A DNA stretch of 41,660 bases from Oscillospiraceae bacterium (GCA_031270865.1 JAISWI010000083.1:1-41660), one strand, 5' to 3'. Shown: positions 30,458 through 39,608, counted from the first letter of the stretch. Made by a program: numbers and translations. Notes: generated by a model not told the origin, from the letters alone.

Positions 30458-33400
30458 ATGGGCGACCTGGCGACACTGGCGATAAACCTATCGATCAACG
30501 CGAACACGGCAGGCGCGGCGGAGCTGATAGCCGCGCTGGGCGGCGTGAAGAGCGCGGCTGAAGTCACGCAAAACGCGTTGAATGGAGCGGGCGAAAGCGG
30601 CGGTCTTACCAAGATGGTACAGGAGCTGAAGAAGTCCGCGCCCACGCTGACGTATGCCGGCGCCATGCTGGAGGATAAGGTGACCGCGCCGATCGTGGAG
30701 TTCGGCAAGGCGTCGCTGGCCGCCGCGAACGAGTACGAAACCGCGCTGACCGGGGTAACCAAAACGACTGGCGGAACGAGCGAGCAGGTGCGCAAGCTAA
30801 GCGGCGAGATCAAGCGAATGAGCCGCGAGACTGGCTACAGCGCGGTCGAGATCGCGGGCGTGGCGCAGGCCGCGGGGCAATTGGGCGTTGGAATGGAGGA
30901 TGTGGCGGAATTCTCGCGCGTGATGGTCGAGATGGGCAGCGCGACTGAGCTGGGCGCGGCGGACGCGGCGATCGCGCTGGCGCGGTTCGCGAACATAATG
31001 GGCATGCCTATAAGCGAATCGCGGAACCTAGGCTCCGCGATAGTCGCGCTGGGCAACAATTTCGCCACCAGCGAGCCTAAGATCGTGGATATGGGGCTGC
31101 GCCTGGCGGCGGCTGGCAGCCAGGTCGACATGACCGAAGCGAGCGTAATGGGTCTGGCGGCCGGGCTGTCCAGCGTGGGTCTGGAAGCCGAGGCGGGCGG
31201 GACAGCGTTCAGCCGTGTGATACTGGATATGAGCATGGCCGCCGGGAAGGGCGAGGATGGGCTGAAGGACTTCGCCCAGGCCGCGGGCATGTCTACCGAG
31301 GCGTTTACGCGGCTATGGGAGCGCGACGCGACGCAGGGCATACTAACGTTTGTCGAGGGGCTGTCGCGGGTCAACGAGCAGGGCGGGAACCTCGCGAGCG
31401 CGCTGGAGGAGCTGGGGTTCAGCGACGTGCGGGTAAGGGACACGCTGATGCGGTCGGCTGGCGCGTATGAGGATTTGGCGCGGGCTATCCAGATGGCGAA
31501 CGACGCGTACGCCGAGAATACCGCGCTGACCGCGGAGTTCGACGCGTCGCAGCGGACCGTTGAAACCTCGTTGAACCGGACGCGCGAATCCATAACGAAT
31601 ATGCAAGCGGACTTCGGCGAGCTGTTCGCGCCGCTGGCGGCGAAGGGCGCGGACTTCGCGGCGGGCGTGGCGGATTGGTTCGGGTCGATCCCGGACGCGG
31701 CGCAGATGGTGATAGGCGGCCTGGCCGGAGTAGCCGGCGCGGTCGGGCCGGTGGTATCCGCGCTGGCGCAGGTGGGGACGGTCGCCGCCCACTGGGGTTC
31801 GCTGACCAGCGTTTTCGGATCGCTGGCGTCGGCGTTAAGCCCGATCGCGGCGGCTGTAGGCCCGGTCGCGCTAAGCGTGGGCGCGGTAGGCGCGGCGATA
31901 GCCGGGATATGGACGGCGACGACGTCCGGGGCGCGTGAGGCTGAGGCGGCCATGAAAGCGGCGCATGAATCCTCGAACCTAAACGCGGTTAATGTGGAGG
32001 CGGCGGCACAGCGGATAAACGACGCCTACGCGGGCATGGAAAAGAACGTCGAAACAGTAGTAAAGATAAGAATGGAAGGCGAAGAAAACCTAAACAAACT
32101 AAAGGAATTTTATTCTGACGGCCAGATAACCCAATCGGAAGGCAAAGAGATAAAACTATCCATCAAAGCGGATATTGACGAGACGTTCGAGAATATACCG
32201 GATAAACTGAATGAAATCCAAGAAATCGCCAATATTATTAACGAGATTAACGCGGCTGACACGGACTTGGGCCAGCTCGTTGACGCGACGGCTGGTAAGA
32301 CTGGAGAGCAGGCCGAGGCGAACATAGCGAAAATCGAGGATTTGATTGGCAGGATCACGGACCTGCGCGTCAAACTGGTTGAGATGACCAACGCGGACGT
32401 TCAGGGCGGCGTGAACGCGCTGGCGCGGCTGAACGCCGGGGTAGGCGGCGAGGGCGATCTGGAAAAAGCGACGGCGTACATGAAATACAAGTACGAACTG
32501 AATCTGGAGCTGGACACGGAGGCGTACGCGGCTGAACGGAAGAAGATACAGGACGAAATAGACGCTCTGACAATGGAGGACCCAGCCGGAAACGGTGAAC
32601 AGATTGAGTATTTACAGGGAATACTAATAAAACTGGACGTCCAATTTGAAAATGACGTAGAAGGCGGTAAAAAGGATCTTGTTAAGGAACTGGCCGGTTT
32701 ATACACTGATTCGCTGGGCGACGGGAGTTTAGATAAGGCCATAGAAGACGCGATAAAGTCATACAACCTTAAGATTGACGCCGTATCAATACTAAAGAAC
32801 CTGTTATCCGTAAACAGCGAAACGAGCAACGCGGGAACAGTAAAGGATTTGCTGACTGATGAAATGACGAAAGTCCTTTCCGAGGCGTTAGACATCAGCC
32901 CGGATGAAATAATGTCCGAACTGGATAACGCGTGGCTGAAACATGGCGGGATGGGCAGCCTAATAGGGAAATGGATAGCGAAGCTGGCCAGCGATACGGA
33001 AGGTTTTGATAAGTTTGACTCGCTGGTCGAAGGCTCCGCGTTCGGCGAAAAGCTCCAGGCGATAATGAGCGACAATTTTATAGGCCCGCTCATAGAGGGC
33101 ATGACGTTTGAGGAAGTGGACGCCGCCGACAATCCGCTGTTGAAATACATGTGGGCCAACCTGAAGCTGGACGGCAGCGCGGGCGAGATACCATCGGACG
33201 CGCTGGAAGGGTACAAGCGGACATACGCGGACGCGCTGACGCGGCTGTACGCGTCGATGGACGAAGGCGCGGTCGAGGACGCGATCCTCCAAGGCATAGG
33301 CAGCGCGAAGCGCGATGTAAACATCCCGGATATAGTGGCGCGCGGCCTGTTCGGGAAGGACACGGCGGAGCTGCCAGCCGACGTACAGGAGCAGCTGAAG

Positions 33401-35392
33401 TCGCGGATTACATCGGTACAGGCGCGGTTATCGGCGGAAATAGAACGCGTAATGGCCGAAAACCCGCTGATGGAATACGGCGAGGCGAAGGCGCTGGCGA
33501 TAGAGGTTCTAGTAAGCCAGATAAACCTGAACACCGAAGGCGCGGAAGTAAACGGCGGCGAGACGCCGGAGATACCGCCTCAGGAAGGCGGTACGGTAGT
33601 ATACACGCCCGGCGAAATCATTTTTGACGCGGAGGGCGCGCCCACGCGTATGGCTGACGGATGGGGCAACGCGATTGAGGTAGGCGCGGTGACGATGACG
33701 CCCAGCGAGGTGCTGTTCGACCTGGAGGGGAACCTGGTCGGCGCCGCGGGCATGGACGGCCAGGTCTACAAAGCGGAGGGCGGCGTCCTGGAGGTAACGC
33801 CCGGCCAGGTGCTCGTAAACCAAACGGGCGAGGCGTTCACGCAGGGCGGCGACGGGCAGTGGTACCAGATCGGCGTAGGCGGGGTGACGCTGACGCCTGA
33901 ACAGATCAGGCTGGTGATGGGCGATAACACGCCATCGGGTTTCGAGGGGGACCTGCCGCCCGTTCAGACCGGGCCGATAACGGTCACGCCGTCGCGGGTC
34001 GACGTAGACCTGTCCGGCAGCAATTTCAGCGTGGATGGGGAAACATTCGTGAGCGAGCTTTCCATCGGCGCGATAACCGCGAAGCCCGGCGAGGTCATAA
34101 TAGACGCGAGCGGCGCGCTGTGGGAGGTGGTGAACCTTGAGCGGGATGCCGAACAGGGTATAGAGACGGTCACCCTAAAACCAACGTCCGCAACCATAGA
34201 CATGAGCGACACGCCCATAAGCTACACGGGCCTGGCCGACGGCGCGGGCCAGGGCAAAGGCGGCGCCGTGACGCCCGCTGGCGCGCTGCCCGTGGTGTTG
34301 GCGAAGGTCGAGCGGGTGAACGCGGACATATCCGGCGCGACTATAACGATAGTCAACGCCGGCGGGCTGTCTGGCCGCGCGGCAGCTAAGGACGGCGGCG
34401 GCGGTCCGGACGCGGGAACGATCCCCAGCGTCAGCGCGGCGGCTGAAACGGTCATAGTCGACATAAGCGGGGCCGCGCCGGAGTTTATCGGCGCGCCCGG
34501 CGAAGGCGCGGGCGCGGCGCTGGATATTCCCGTCACGATGACCGCGACGGTGGACAGCGCGGCCGCGCTGACGTCGGTATCGGAGGCCGCGTCCGCGCTG
34601 GGCGAGGCCGCGTCGGGCGTGGAGATAGACGGCGCGGCGGCTATAGCTGGCGCCACGGCGATGGCGTCGGGCGTGGCGGCCGCGATGGAGTCCGGCGCGG
34701 CGTCGGTGGCGTCGGCGGCCAGCGCGATGTCGGCCGCCGCTGCCGGAGTACAGATCGATCCCGGCCCGGCGGTCGCGCAGGCTCAGGCGTTGGGTTCGGG
34801 CGTGGCAGCTGGAATGCAGGGCGCGGTCGGCGCGGTGGCGGCTGCCGCGTCCGCGCTGAGCGCGGCGGCGCAGGTAAGCGTGGACTCTGGCGGCGCGTTC
34901 TCGCAAGGCGCGGCGTTGGGCGCGGGGCTGGCGGCGGGCATCGAGTCGGGGGTGTCGGCGGTGCAAGCCGCGTCCGCTAAGCTGGCGGCGGCGGTCGACG
35001 CGGCGAACAGGATCAGCGCGAAGCTGGATATCAACTCGCCGTCGCGGGTGATGGAGCGGATAGGCCGGTTCGTCGGCGAGGGCCTCGCGCTGGGACTGGA
35101 CCGCGGCGCGCTCGAGGCCGAAAACAGCGCGAGGGAGATGGCCGCGCGGATATACGACACGCTCTCCAGCGTCAAGCTGGAGCCGGACGTGTCGGGCATA
35201 ATGGCCGCGCTGGACGGGCTGGGCGGCGCGAGCCGCGTCAGGCTGGAAGCCGATGAGGGCGAACAGGGCATGGCGTCACGCGGCGGGCTGATCCAGAACG
35301 TGACGATCAACGCGCCGAACCCGCTCTCGCCGTCGCGCGCGGCGCGTGAGCTGCGCAAGGTCGGTCAGGAACTGGCGATGGCGTATAGTTAG
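30458..35392 (+). CDS. Tail tape measure protein
   Basis: 1644 residues; start chosen at the ATG behind GGGAGGA. Residues about 75-290 are the TP901-type core (YETALTGVTKTTGGTSEQVR, SRETGYSAVEIAGVAQAAG, DVRVRDTLMRSAGAYEDLA further on). Hydrophobic segments lie around residues 415-495. Residues about 528-850 are encoded by markedly AT-richer DNA and look like an inserted coiled-coil region. Residues about 1047-1245 hold seven repeats of 32 residues. Residues about 1395-1520 are three Ala-rich repeats, followed by INSPSRVMERIGRFVGEGLA, the usual tape measure C-terminal motif. It fixes tail length and helps DNA entry. Confidence 0.93.
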   Translation: MGDLATLAINLSINANTAGAAELIAALGGVKSAAEVTQNALNGAGESGGLTKMVQELKKSAPTLTYAGAMLEDKVTAPIVEFGKASLAAANEYETALTGVTKTTGGTSEQVRKLSGEIKRMSRETGYSAVEIAGVAQAAGQLGVGMEDVAEFSRVMVEMGSATELGAADAAIALARFANIMGMPISESRNLGSAIVALGNNFATSEPKIVDMGLRLAAAGSQVDMTEASVMGLAAGLSSVGLEAEAGGTAFSRVILDMSMAAGKGEDGLKDFAQAAGMSTEAFTRLWERDATQGILTFVEGLSRVNEQGGNLASALEELGFSDVRVRDTLMRSAGAYEDLARAIQMANDAYAENTALTAEFDASQRTVETSLNRTRESITNMQADFGELFAPLAAKGADFAAGVADWFGSIPDAAQMVIGGLAGVAGAVGPVVSALAQVGTVAAHWGSLTSVFGSLASALSPIAAAVGPVALSVGAVGAAIAGIWTATTSGAREAEAAMKAAHESSNLNAVNVEAAAQRINDAYAGMEKNVETVVKIRMEGEENLNKLKEFYSDGQITQSEGKEIKLSIKADIDETFENIPDKLNEIQEIANIINEINAADTDLGQLVDATAGKTGEQAEANIAKIEDLIGRITDLRVKLVEMTNADVQGGVNALARLNAGVGGEGDLEKATAYMKYKYELNLELDTEAYAAERKKIQDEIDALTMEDPAGNGEQIEYLQGILIKLDVQFENDVEGGKKDLVKELAGLYTDSLGDGSLDKAIEDAIKSYNLKIDAVSILKNLLSVNSETSNAGTVKDLLTDEMTKVLSEALDISPDEIMSELDNAWLKHGGMGSLIGKWIAKLASDTEGFDKFDSLVEGSAFGEKLQAIMSDNFIGPLIEGMTFEEVDAADNPLLKYMWANLKLDGSAGEIPSDALEGYKRTYADALTRLYASMDEGAVEDAILQGIGSAKRDVNIPDIVARGLFGKDTAELPADVQEQLKSRITSVQARLSAEIERVMAENPLMEYGEAKALAIEVLVSQINLNTEGAEVNGGETPEIPPQEGGTVVYTPGEIIFDAEGAPTRMADGWGNAIEVGAVTMTPSEVLFDLEGNLVGAAGMDGQVYKAEGGVLEVTPGQVLVNQTGEAFTQGGDGQWYQIGVGGVTLTPEQIRLVMGDNTPSGFEGDLPPVQTGPITVTPSRVDVDLSGSNFSVDGETFVSELSIGAITAKPGEVIIDASGALWEVVNLERDAEQGIETVTLKPTSATIDMSDTPISYTGLADGAGQGKGGAVTPAGALPVVLAKVERVNADISGATITIVNAGGLSGRAAAKDGGGGPDAGTIPSVSAAAETVIVDISGAAPEFIGAPGEGAGAALDIPVTMTATVDSAAALTSVSEAASALGEAASGVEIDGAAAIAGATAMASGVAAAMESGAASVASAASAMSAAAAGVQIDPGPAVAQAQALGSGVAAGMQGAVGAVAAAASALSAAAQVSVDSGGAFSQGAALGAGLAAGIESGVSAVQAASAKLAAAVDAANRISAKLDINSPSRVMERIGRFVGEGLALGLDRGALEAENSAREMAARIYDTLSSVKLEPDVSGIMAALDGLGGASRVRLEADEGEQGMASRGGLIQNVTINAPNPLSPSRAARELRKVGQELAMAYS
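33596..34200 (+). repeat. Seven regularly spaced 32-residue repeats in the tape measure protein
   Basis: Core motif hydrophobic-x-hydrophobic-(T/K)-P-x-x-(V/I)-x-(V/L/I)-(D/N), starting at 33596, 33689, 33788, 33884, 33977, 34073 and 34169; intervals are 31, 33, 32, 31, 32 and 32 codons. Examples are VTMTPSEVLFDLEG and ITVTPSRVDVDLSG. Protein sequence between the cores has diverged, so the array is old. Confidence 0.85.
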
Positions 35393-35421
35393 GCCGCGGG
35401 TCGGTCGGGCGCGATCCAGCC

Positions 35422-35637
35422 TTACATGATCGTCCAATCCTCGACGCGAAGCGCGGGAACGCGCTCGAACTCGCGCGTATCGCGCGTTACGAGGGTTAGG
35501 CCCTCGGCGCGGGCGCGCGCGGCTATCGGCGTGTCCAGCGGGCCTATGGGCGCGTCCTTGGCGGCCAAATCCGCGCGGACGCGGCCATACTCGGCGGCCG
35601 CGTCGAAGTCGAGCGTTTCCACGCCTATACGCAACAA
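35422..35637 (-). pseudogene. VapC-like PIN domain toxin, C-terminal half
   Basis: About 71 codons opposite to the tail genes. FDAAAEYGRVRADLAAKDAP, IGPLDTPIAARARAEGLTLV and TRDTREFERVPALRVEDW are the C-terminal half of VapC-type PIN ribonucleases, with the acidic residues of the second half present. The first half with the first catalytic Asp is absent, a stop lies just upstream in frame, and no VapB antitoxin gene is found. It is a decayed toxin gene. Confidence 0.8.
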
Positions 35638-35688
35638 GCGCGGCGTCCGCGCGTTTTATGTTTTATCAGTGATGAAAGAGGGCGGAAC

Positions 35689-36387
35689 ATGCGCGACATA
35701 CACATCCAATGGGGGCAGCGGCAGGGGATGATGCTGACGCTTGGGACGCTGGCCGACGCTGGCGACGCGCGGGCGGTAATCGACGTGACGGCGGTCGAGG
35801 CGGGTGGGCCGGACATAACATATAGCGCGCGCATACGCCGCGCGGACGCTGTGGTAATCGCGGCGGCGGAGGACTTGACCGCGAACGGTGATGGCCAGGT
35901 GGAATACGTCTTCCAGGCCGAGGATTTGGCCGCGCCGGGCGCGCTGTGGCTCACGCTTAGGGCGAAGGCAGCCGACGGGTCATGGCGGGAATGGACGTTC
36001 CTGGGCTGGGTAGTGAACGCCGCGTACGACGGCGGGTATGGCGCTGCCGGCCCGCTATGGGCGGAGGCGCTGATGGCCATGCTCTACGCCAGCAACGGGA
36101 CATATGAGATTGGCGCGGGCAGCGGCAAAATCGCGATAACGGTCATACCAATCACGCTCGCGCCTGAGGATTGGTCGAATGGCGCGGCAGTCGTTACGAA
36201 CAGCGCGATCACCGCCGCGTCGGTCGGGTGGGTGAGGCAGCGAAGCGGGACAGGCGCTGATCAGTACGCGCTGTACGCGGCGTCGGGGATATTCGTGGCG
36301 GATCAGGAGGATTCAACGATCACGCTTCAGGCGACTGGCACGGTTCCCGAGGACGACCTGGAGCTGGAAATACTGCTTTACGATTGA
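35689..36387 (+). CDS. Phage tail-associated protein, family unknown
   Basis: 232 residues after AAAGAGGGCGG. The protein is beta-rich without membrane segments. Residues about 1-100 (IHIQWGQRQGMMLTLGTLAD, DGQVEYVFQAEDLAAPGALW, SWREWTFLGWVVNAAYDGG) look like an Ig-like or baseplate-upper-protein domain; residues about 145-230 form a second beta domain (VTNSAITAASVGWVRQRSG, DSTITLQATGTVPEDDLELE). Its place between tape measure and Dit genes suggests a minor tail or tail-surface protein. I do not recognise the family. Confidence 0.6.
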   Translation: MRDIHIQWGQRQGMMLTLGTLADAGDARAVIDVTAVEAGGPDITYSARIRRADAVVIAAAEDLTANGDGQVEYVFQAEDLAAPGALWLTLRAKAADGSWREWTFLGWVVNAAYDGGYGAAGPLWAEALMAMLYASNGTYEIGAGSGKIAITVIPITLAPEDWSNGAAVVTNSAITAASVGWVRQRSGTGADQYALYAASGIFVADQEDSTITLQATGTVPEDDLELEILLYD

Positions 36388-36426
36388 CGGCGGCTGGGTG
36401 TTCGGCTGTCGGTAAGGAGGAACCCT

Positions 36427-37188
36427 ATGGGTATACAGTGCGCGCCGGTATCCAATTTTGGCGGGAGCGCGGACGAGGGCGGTTCAGGCGGTTCAGGCGG
36501 AGGCGGTTCAGGCGGAGGCGGCGTCAGCGATGTGAGTTGGCCCAACATCACGTGGACGGGCGAGCTGATCAAGCGGCGTGTCGCGGAGTATGGCGGAGCG
36601 TGGTACGCGGAGTACGCGGTGTGGGAGGTAACGAGCGGCGCGGCGTTCACGGTGGGCGGCGCGGTATCGGCGGACGTGTTCATGATATCGCCGGGACTGA
36701 CCGGGTCGGCTGGCAGCACGGCTGGCGGCGGCATGGGCGGCGGCGCTGGCGCGCCGTTCACATGGGAAGACGCGGCCTTGCCCGCTGGCGATTACACTAT
36801 AGAGATATCAGCGGCAAAGACAGAGTTGAGCGGAACTGACATAACAACCATGACCGCGACGACGCCGACCGGAGGCGCGACCGCTGGCACGGCCTACGCG
36901 CTTTACGGCGACGCCGACCATACATATGGCGCCGCTGGCTCGAAAGGCTCGCCAACGTCCGTCGCGCCGGGCATCGGCGCGGCTGGGTGTACGTTCCTGC
37001 CAGTCAGGGCGGCGACGACGGTGTTTGGGTCCAGTTCGTCGCGCGTATCGCTGGCTCAAGGCGCGGCTGGAGTGGGCGCTGGCGGCAACGGCGGCGGTCG
37101 GACCGATTACATGGCCTCCGCGCTCCAGACGCTCTCAGGCCCGGGCGCGGGCGCGGTGGGGATGGTGTTGTTTCGGGTCGCGTTGTAG
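36427..37188 (+). CDS. Glycine-rich phage tail surface protein
   Basis: 253 residues after AAGGAGG. A Gly/Ser linker at residues 18-33 is encoded by repeated GGCGGTTCAGGC units. The remainder is beta- and glycine-rich (GLTGSAGSTAGGGMGGGAGA, AQGAAGVGAGGNGGG) with alternating hydrophobic strands. Glycine-rich islands like these occur in phage adhesins that recognise host surfaces, which makes a receptor-binding role possible, but the similarity is only compositional. It lies directly before the distal tail gene. Confidence 0.55.
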   Translation: MGIQCAPVSNFGGSADEGGSGGSGGGGSGGGGVSDVSWPNITWTGELIKRRVAEYGGAWYAEYAVWEVTSGAAFTVGGAVSADVFMISPGLTGSAGSTAGGGMGGGAGAPFTWEDAALPAGDYTIEISAAKTELSGTDITTMTATTPTGGATAGTAYALYGDADHTYGAAGSKGSPTSVAPGIGAAGCTFLPVRAATTVFGSSSSRVSLAQGAAGVGAGGNGGGRTDYMASALQTLSGPGAGAVGMVLFRVAL

Positions 37189-37311
37189 GCGCGTCCCATT
37201 ATCGCCGCGGCGATATCCCACTAAAGGGGCGATTTTGATTTGGAATGGTTTCGTATGAGGCTGTGTATTGGCGTTGCCGATGGGGGCGGGGTTATTGGTT
37301 GAGGTGAACGT

Positions 37312-38217
37312 ATGCTGCTGGAATACATAAACGCGCGTGGTAAGACGCTTCTATTCGCCGCGCCGGATGGTATGGAGCATACGCCATACTATCTGACCGG
37401 ACTGCAGGGCGCGTATGGTCTGGACGTGGATATCCAGTCCGCCGAACAATACCCGCGCGACGGCGAGACATACATTGGCAGCCGCGTAAAGCCGCGGTCG
37501 ATCACGCTGGAGGGATTCATCCATGGCGACGACAAGGCCGCGGACAGGATACGCCTGCTTGAGACGCTGGTTCCTAAGGAAATAGGCGCGTTGACAGCCT
37601 CGCGCGGGCAGTTCAAGCGCCGAATCGCGTGCGTGATCGAGCGCGCGCCATACTTCAAAACCTCGCGCGGGGATAAGTTCTCGATACTGCTGCGCTGTCC
37701 GGATCCATACTGGACGGACGCCGGCGGGGCGTTGAGCGTGGAGTTGAACGGCTGGGAAGGCCTGTTAGAGTTTGAGCTAGAGATACCGGACGAAGACGAT
37801 CCGTCGAATGTCGGTGAAGACGCGATAGCCGGGTTCGAGTTCGGGACGCGCGGTAACGCGTCGCTGGCGAACGCGCTCAACACCGGCCAGCTTACGACGG
37901 GCTTCACGGCGGTATTGAGCGCGATCGGGACTGTAGTTAACCCGTCGCTGCTGAACATCCGTACGCGGGACGAATTGAGGTTCCTGCTGACCATGTACAG
38001 CGGCGACACCATCACCGTTTCTACTAGCGAGTATGACAAATGGGCGCTGCTCCGCCGCGCGGACGGTTCGGTTGAGAACGCGATGAAGTATATTGATCCG
38101 GCGTTCGTGTTCTTCGCGCTGGAGCCGGGCGACAACATATGCCGCGCTGGAGCGGATGAGGGCGGCGACCTGCTGAACGCGGGGATCGAGTTCAAGCCGC
38201 GCTATCTGGGGCTGTGA
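37312..38217 (+). CDS. Distal tail protein (Dit)
   Basis: 301 residues after GAGGTGAA. Landmarks of the Dit family: YLTGLQGAYGLDVDIQSAEQ, RDGETYIGSRVKPRSITLEG, KEIGALTASRGQFKRRIACV and SILLRCPDPYWTDAGG. It forms the hub ring at the end of the tail tube to which the tail-tip proteins attach. The ending KPRYLGL is typical. The next gene begins two bases after its stop. The 123 bases before it hold a perfect 14-bp palindrome at 37201-37214. Confidence 0.9.
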   Translation: MLLEYINARGKTLLFAAPDGMEHTPYYLTGLQGAYGLDVDIQSAEQYPRDGETYIGSRVKPRSITLEGFIHGDDKAADRIRLLETLVPKEIGALTASRGQFKRRIACVIERAPYFKTSRGDKFSILLRCPDPYWTDAGGALSVELNGWEGLLEFELEIPDEDDPSNVGEDAIAGFEFGTRGNASLANALNTGQLTTGFTAVLSAIGTVVNPSLLNIRTRDELRFLLTMYSGDTITVSTSEYDKWALLRRADGSVENAMKYIDPAFVFFALEPGDNICRAGADEGGDLLNAGIEFKPRYLGL

Positions 38218-38218
38218 T

Positions 38219-39082
38219 ATGGAGTTATTCGTGTATGAGGGCGATAACCGCGACCTGATCGGGGTAGTGTCGCTGTACAGCAGCTTCCGCGCGGTGTGGC
38301 GGTTCGATGAGCCGGGCGAGTTCACGCTGCGGATACCATTGAGCGGGATCAAGGGGTTACGCGCGTTCGAGCCGGGATTGTGGCTGTGGCCGCAGGGCGC
38401 GAGGGAGATATTCATCGTCGAGACGGTGGTATTATCCGACGCCGGGGAGCGCGAGCAAGCCGAATTGACCGGGCGTACCGCGTCCGCGCTGCTGGCGCGG
38501 CGGGTGATACCGGATACCACGATCGGCAATGGCACGCATGGCCAGCTGATCGCCGGGCTGATCGAATCGGTATTTTCGCGGCCCGCGCGGGCGTTCCCGG
38601 GCCTGGCCATCGATGTTGACGCGGCGCTGGGCGGAGTGATCCAGTACCATCCGCGCGCCGGGCCGTTGCTGGACGCGGTAGAGGAGCTATGCCAGGGCGC
38701 GGCGCTGGGGTTCGAGACGCTGTTCGACCCGGTGGGTAAAGGCCTGACGCTCCGGGTCTACGCGGCGCGGGATTTGAGCGTGACCGGGCAGGGCCTGTCG
38801 GTTGTGTTCGATCCGGGGTATGAGAATATAGCGGATTACGAGTTCACGGACAGCATAGAGGGCACTGCGAACATAGCGTACGTAGTGACGGGCACGGACG
38901 AAACCACGGGCATAGCGACTAAGGTATGCGTGGCGCGCCGAACTACGACGCGGACGGGAATGTTACAACCGATGAGGCGGCTGGATACCAGCGGTTCGAG
39001 ACGCTGGTTAAGCATGAGGGGAGCAACACCTCCGGCGGCGACGGCGCGAATTATGGCGGCGCGGCCACCCCATACCCGCAGG
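38219..39082 (+). pseudogene. Gp37-like tail protein (Siphovirus ReqiPepy6 Gp37 family), frameshifted and cut short
   Basis: The first 238 codons are intact: YEGDNRDLIGVVSLYSSFRA, WLWPQGAREIFIVETVVLSD and GFETLFDPVGKGLTLRVYAA are characteristic of this tail-tip family. At about 38936-38939 one base appears to have been lost; the sequence continues in the -1 frame as PNYDADGNVTTDEAAGYQRF and VKHEGSNTSGGDGANYGG. Around 39080 phage similarity ends and unrelated mobile-element sequence begins. The protein therefore lacks its C-terminal portion. Confidence 0.8.
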
Positions 39083-39536
39083 ATCAGTCTGAAAGCGTTT
39101 CAAGCTTTGGCAGAATCCCGTCCACTTCCTCATCCGTGAGCATTGGCGGCAGGGCAAATCCGTACCCGTCCAGTTGCAGTTGCTACTTTACCTGTGCAGC
39201 AGCCAACCGGACATGCCAGACAACTACCGCCCAGTAGTACGCGCTCGTTTGTCTAAAGGTCCCGGAGCGACAGTGCCCGCCGTGTGGGATGTCGGCGTAC
39301 GGATAGGCGCGACGCTGCGCAGAGCATACGCCAAGTCAGCGAGACTTACTGGCGAGGCCGCTGGCCGCGTATCGGGTGGCACGCCGAAGCGTCCGCACGT
39401 TCGCCGGGCGCATTGGCGCCATTACCGGACTGGGTTAGGGCATAAGGGTGAGCTTATCGTCAAGTGGATACCACCTACACTGATCCGGGGAACGTCCGAT
39501 AGTGAACTCCCTGCGGCTGAAAGGAGGGTTTTATGA
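39083..39536 (+). pseudogene. AcrVA2-family (anti-Cas12a-like) protein, C-terminal part
   Basis: The open part runs to a TGA at 39534-39536 and encodes VPVQLQLLLYLCSSQPDMPD, then VWDVGVRIGATLRRAYAKSA, KRPHVRRAHWRHYRTG and LIVKWIPPTLI. This matches in order and spacing what I recall of the C-terminal half of Moraxella AcrVA2 (LLPYLLWLCVAEPDI, IYQIGERLGSEVRRYQ, KRPHIRRGHWHGYW, VRWQPAVFV). AcrVA2 blocks Cas12a by acting on its mRNA and protein. Before about 39130 the frame must shift (SLKAFQALAESRPLP in one frame, LIREHWRQGKS in the next) and the N-terminal two thirds are missing. Relatives in Clostridia are widespread, and their activity is mostly untested. Confidence 0.75.
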
Positions 39537-39608
39537 ATACATAACTATGCTCAGAACGACGTGCGCTTCGGCAGCGATACCCTTCTTCCTGATAGGGTGG
39601 TTGCTAAT

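Larger units (their letters stand above)
18198..39082. mobile_element. Siphovirus prophage remnant with head and tail module
   Basis: The left limit is the tRNA-Lys-like site beside the integrase. The order integrase, late regulator, terS, terL, portal, MuF, scaffold, capsid, connectors, tail tube, chaperone, tape measure, Dit and Gp37-like protein is that of a tailed phage with a long non-contractile tail. There is no repressor, antirepressor, replication, recombination, holin or endolysin gene. The right side stops inside the Gp37-like gene. The region is richer in GC than the segments on either side of it. Confidence 0.9.

Noticed and set aside
30835-31953. Long minus-strand frames opposite the tape measure gene
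   Set aside because: Shadow frames of Ala-rich sense sequence; no start signals or homology.
36477-36525. Repeated GGCGGTTCAGGC units considered as a CRISPR-like or regulatory repeat
   Set aside because: They are in frame and simply encode a Gly/Ser linker; no spacers.
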